DNA of 64,000 bases from Sorangium cellulosum (GTDB lineage Bacteria; Myxococcota_A; Polyangia; Polyangiales; Polyangiaceae): positions 11,546,501 to 11,610,500 of the forward strand of contig NZ_CP012673.1 in the NCBI RefSeq assembly GCF_002950945.1. Direction: 5' to 3'. The notes below the pieces were generated by a model, which worked only from the letters and a program-made list of their open reading frames with translations, made no database searches and was not told the DNA's origin. Each line of letters opens with the position of its first letter. Position 1 is the stretch's first letter. The translations under genes and the position numbers were made by a program. Below, one piece after another: positions 62,101 through 64,000 of the stretch.

Positions 62101-64000
62101 GTCAGGCCACACCATGCCCCGATCGACGGCCCGATCGCCGACCTCGGCGACTCCGTCATCGTCCCGCTCCAGTCCTGGGGGCGCACCTTCCCCGTACGCG
62201 TCGACAAGAAGGACATTCCGAACGTCTTCGCCGCGATCACCTACGGGACCTCTCTCCCGCCACAAACGCCGGCCCTCGGCGCATCCGCCCAGCAGCAGGC
62301 GCCGGCGCCCCTCGCATCGGGCGGGCCGTCCGGGACCGCGACAGACGCCAACAACCCGGCCAACCTGCTCGCCGGAGCTCACTCGAACAACCAGTCCGAG
62401 CGGCTCATGGCGCTCGAGGCGGGCGTCGACATCGGAATCGTCCAGCTGACGCCGTCGGGGCTGGACAGCACCCTGGTGGCGCTCGTCCCGGAGGAGCGCT
62501 GGGCCGAGGTCACGGAGCTCATCGTCGAGACGGTGGACTCGCAGCTCATCCCTGGCATCGCGTTCCTGATGCCCCTCTCGCTCCAGGCCTCGGCGCGGCT
62601 GGCCGAGGAGCTCGTCGACATGTGGCTGAGGTTCAACGCGGATCTGCTCGAGCGCGGCGTCGACGAGCTGAGGGAGCAGCTCGGCCAGTACGCGCAGGGC
62701 GTCCTGGAGAACTTTGAGCGCGACCACGAGAGCTGGGCGCTCCGCGAGAGCGCGCCGGAGCCGGAAGCGCGCGGCCAGGAGAGCGCCGAGGCTGCGCCGG
62801 CACCGGAGCCGGAGCCGGAAGCGGAGACCGAGGGCAACGATCAAGCGTCGTCGGCGGCGAGCAGCGAGCACGGCGACGACGGCTCGGCGCCCGACGGCGG
62901 GGGCAACGACGGCTCGGCGCCCGGCGACGAGGGCGCGTTCCCCTTCGTTTTCGACGACGACCTCATGGTCGCGTCCTCGCAGGGGGATGACGCGAACGCC
63001 CTCGACAGCGACGGTATCCCCAAGTGGGTCGCACACCACAAGCATCTGAAATCGAAGCTCGACGAGAAGATACAGGCAGAGGGCCAGGCCCCCCCGGAGG
63101 CCGCCGAGCTCCTGACACCGCACTCCGAGAGCCTCGAGCGCTTCGCGAGGACACTCGACCGCGGGCTCGATCCAGCGTCGGCGGGCTCCACGGAGCTCTC
63201 CCCGAAGAAGCTGCTGGCCTCGCTCTCGAAGGCCCTGGACGACTACAAGGAACGGCGCGAGCTCGCCTTCGACTTCGCGGACGCGCTCGGGGCGCTCGAA
63301 CTGCTCAAGAACGCAGGGTTCAACGTCGCGGCGCTGCGGAGCCCGCCGCCCGCCGAGGCGCGCGCCGAGCTGACGCCGGGCGAGGTGCTCGCGAGGGCCG
63401 AGAAGGGCTTGTGGATCACGAGCTCCGAGAGGAAAGCCGTCTCCCGCCTGATCGGCGAGCGCGCCTTCGCCGGGATGCTCGCGGGCGCCATCGCCAAGGG
63501 CAGGCCCGCGCTCATCCGCATCTTCGTCGACCACCTGCTCGACAGCGAAAGGCGCCTGGAGGACCAGCTCGCGCTGTCACCGCCGCTCACCTCGCGCTCG
63601 CTGGTGGTCGACAGCAACCTCGTCGAGGTGCTGCTCAAGACCCCAGATCAGCTCTCGGAGAGCGATCAGCACATACGCGAGCGGGTCGAGGCGCTGATCC
63701 AGGAGCACGACATCCAGGACCTGCGCATCGCCAACACCAGCATCGGCGAGACGTACGAGAGCGGCGATGTCGTCGGGACCCGCGTGAAGATCGGCGGCCG
63801 GTCGCTCCCCTGGTACCGTGTCCCGCTCGATCCGAGCGCCCAGAACCGGAAGGGCGAGTATGACGAGGGGTACGTCGAGCTCACGAAGAAGTCGGTCGGT
63901 GAGGTCAAGGGCAGCGCCGATCGCAGCATCGTCGCGGACGCCTTCTTCTCCAAGCGCGACGACGGCGCGGTACCCCACTTCGCCACGAAGGACCTCCACG
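59146..64000 (+). CDS. Giant multidomain protein, 3'-truncated by window end; effector/polymorphic-toxin-like
   Basis: An uninterrupted frame of 1,618 codons from ATG 59146 (MSESPFGKRPRDVRPP) that runs past the window end. Parts: disordered acidic N-terminus with EDMLAGYNPASDSDDEE; a globular part near 150-350; a Gly-rich domain near 405-535 (GGHFAAIKSKLDDTELYGIN); a second AGYNPAADDGDE linker; the module shared with the heptad protein (TWSHPANEDNKKEAIQLLTG, near 702); a region with NCGLNSF (Cys753); a Pro/Ala/Glu linker near 1200-1270; and a last segment with LVVDSN (Asp1489), SIGETYESG, SADRSIVADAFFS and FATKD, in the order of PIN-nuclease acidic residues. No signal peptide or membrane helix is evident. 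Confidence 0.78.
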   Translation, partial: MSESPFGKRPRDVRPPLTAQVKRARNVTPPGSGASNPTGGAAASSLSRPASAPRPDAGSPHANPTLQAITQDMRSEDAARAHDERSERPPRDDEPRDPPGDAPEDMLAGYNPASDSDDEEAIEPPPDSDEIEDEPAPFSENMPEETAPVPIEAVTWIVDKAVNKTLWRTDTSFANRERVKRDIPRIAGQLHGGGFDDDPKTMKKRIGGRFPKGPLLSDVEWIAFEQLSSTPEGQRWLNAAGMLTLDEVEKYLSDNDDDNPERYRGFHPLHKASKVVLASYVARKMSSGEDGQRLEGSPPAAVAQSMEAKHTSDQEQRDALTREIDRRIAAEWAKTLAQTELNNAATFAIDQGAVPDPKKSKNKLSKEQVIDRHRQSLEVLKNVFHLLQAGAEIYDDSAKSHVPLEDVPVAKLLSHGGRVNVQVPAGSPPYALTEFLGITDKHGNPTTGVFKRSFGTHHAALSGGQFKEEGGHFAAIKSKLDDTELYGINLAVGGLGLKDFNGDVILPDGAHGHMFIGYRPPKPGRKGALQIGIETTGPHAPSTVGYVHNVFSTEKTANPISSVGGLKQDKIGDETIKNARIVDLSKLGDNWAAVLRQRAEQFEQDLAMRGKDALNELVGPRTQPPQELHGAQPPEDEQAGYNPAADDGDESADPLPHAEAAESPSPAPPATGSTDQVEPSPQNQGKTLDELLNALDEQSRTWSHPANEDNKKEAIQLLTGLLQHQNVHPSVIDRMRELINNPASLSQSAFTNCGLNSFLYPTLKNDLATTSHLVAALFTGKRLGKFASSPGADSLAQQGSGKGTLSDGLNLIRRVMTGDLPPALGPAPTAPLVNGLRTAKAKDGNLKRENDRKDLDRYLLDHLLARGFVELLAPDALATLEQQTDDAKRPGVTAGQGDLLTSARQVADLFSSAPGARASLMAHGSPGGHDVTRVNDALQKTEQGGFAIATVTDGKALWDAAKAHEAGSTAPQGPGKVAQLGEPAAVRPHHAPIDGPIADLGDSVIVPLQSWGRTFPVRVDKKDIPNVFAAITYGTSLPPQTPALGASAQQQAPAPLASGGPSGTATDANNPANLLAGAHSNNQSERLMALEAGVDIGIVQLTPSGLDSTLVALVPEERWAEVTELIVETVDSQLIPGIAFLMPLSLQASARLAEELVDMWLRFNADLLERGVDELREQLGQYAQGVLENFERDHESWALRESAPEPEARGQESAEAAPAPEPEPEAETEGNDQASSAASSEHGDDGSAPDGGGNDGSAPGDEGAFPFVFDDDLMVASSQGDDANALDSDGIPKWVAHHKHLKSKLDEKIQAEGQAPPEAAELLTPHSESLERFARTLDRGLDPASAGSTELSPKKLLASLSKALDDYKERRELAFDFADALGALELLKNAGFNVAALRSPPPAEARAELTPGEVLARAEKGLWITSSERKAVSRLIGERAFAGMLAGAIAKGRPALIRIFVDHLLDSERRLEDQLALSPPLTSRSLVVDSNLVEVLLKTPDQLSESDQHIRERVEALIQEHDIQDLRIANTSIGETYESGDVVGTRVKIGGRSLPWYRVPLDPSAQNRKGEYDEGYVELTKKSVGEVKGSADRSIVADAFFSKRDDGAVPHFATKDLH

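Overview
The window looks like a chromosome segment of a large-genome myxobacterium of the Sorangium/Polyangium type. The DNA is very GC-rich with GC3-biased codons. It carries a eukaryote-like Ser/Thr kinase, a sigma factor/anti-sigma/caspase operon, MopE-like Cys-rich secreted proteins (one with a MYXO-CTERM-like tail), many lipoproteins, and the RtcR/RtcB/RtcA RNA-repair genes. Genus assignment is an inference from gene content and composition.

Layout. 0-6.6 kb: metabolic and stress genes (SDRs, an AraC regulator, an imine-reductase-like enzyme, a Doc toxin/antitoxin pair, ArsC/Spx-like, HdeD, Hsp20, Fpg/Nei). 6.7-11.2 kb: a CASTOR/POLLUX-like RCK channel and a secreted pectate lyase. 11.2-14.8 kb: a four-gene minus-strand unit (lipoprotein, ECF sigma, zinc-finger anti-sigma, caspase-fold protease) joined by 4-nt overlaps. 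15-20 kb: aldo/keto reductase, MocR-type regulator, and an alpha-oxoamine synthase coupled to an acetyltransferase. 20.3-22.3 kb: an AAA ATPase + Toprim/DUF4276-like pair, a defence-type arrangement. 22.4-33.3 kb: a dispersed RNA-repair locus: two RlaP-like nucleotidyltransferases, then RtcR divergent from rtcB-rtcA with a clear sigma-54 promoter; a Ser/Thr kinase, a LOG-family protein and a MopE-like lipoprotein lie between. 33.5 kb: argF.

34.5-41.7 kb is an accessory patch of lower GC: a DUF1835-like protein, a small lipoprotein, a tRNA/tmRNA 3'-end fragment that touches a complete IS element, a pair of diverged repeats around an orphan gene, a TIR-domain protein, and decayed sigma-factor pieces. 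42-50.7 kb: SDR, two BON-domain proteins, a hybrid histidine kinase, a membrane-anchored restriction-fold protein and a Cys-rich secreted protein. 50.8-55.9 kb: a Clp-like double-AAA ATPase, a XisI remnant, a C-terminally truncated ATPase and a DUF4419 protein.

56.1-64 kb (window end) is the most unusual part. Two paralogous plus-strand genes are each preceded by a related leader of about 300 nt. The first encodes a protein with about fifty QPQDTKG heptads. The second is an open frame of more than 1,618 codons that runs off the window and ends, as far as visible, in a PIN-like segment. They share a module of about 50 residues. Together they look like a large effector or polymorphic-toxin-type protein and a repeat-expanded short relative; this reading is an inference.
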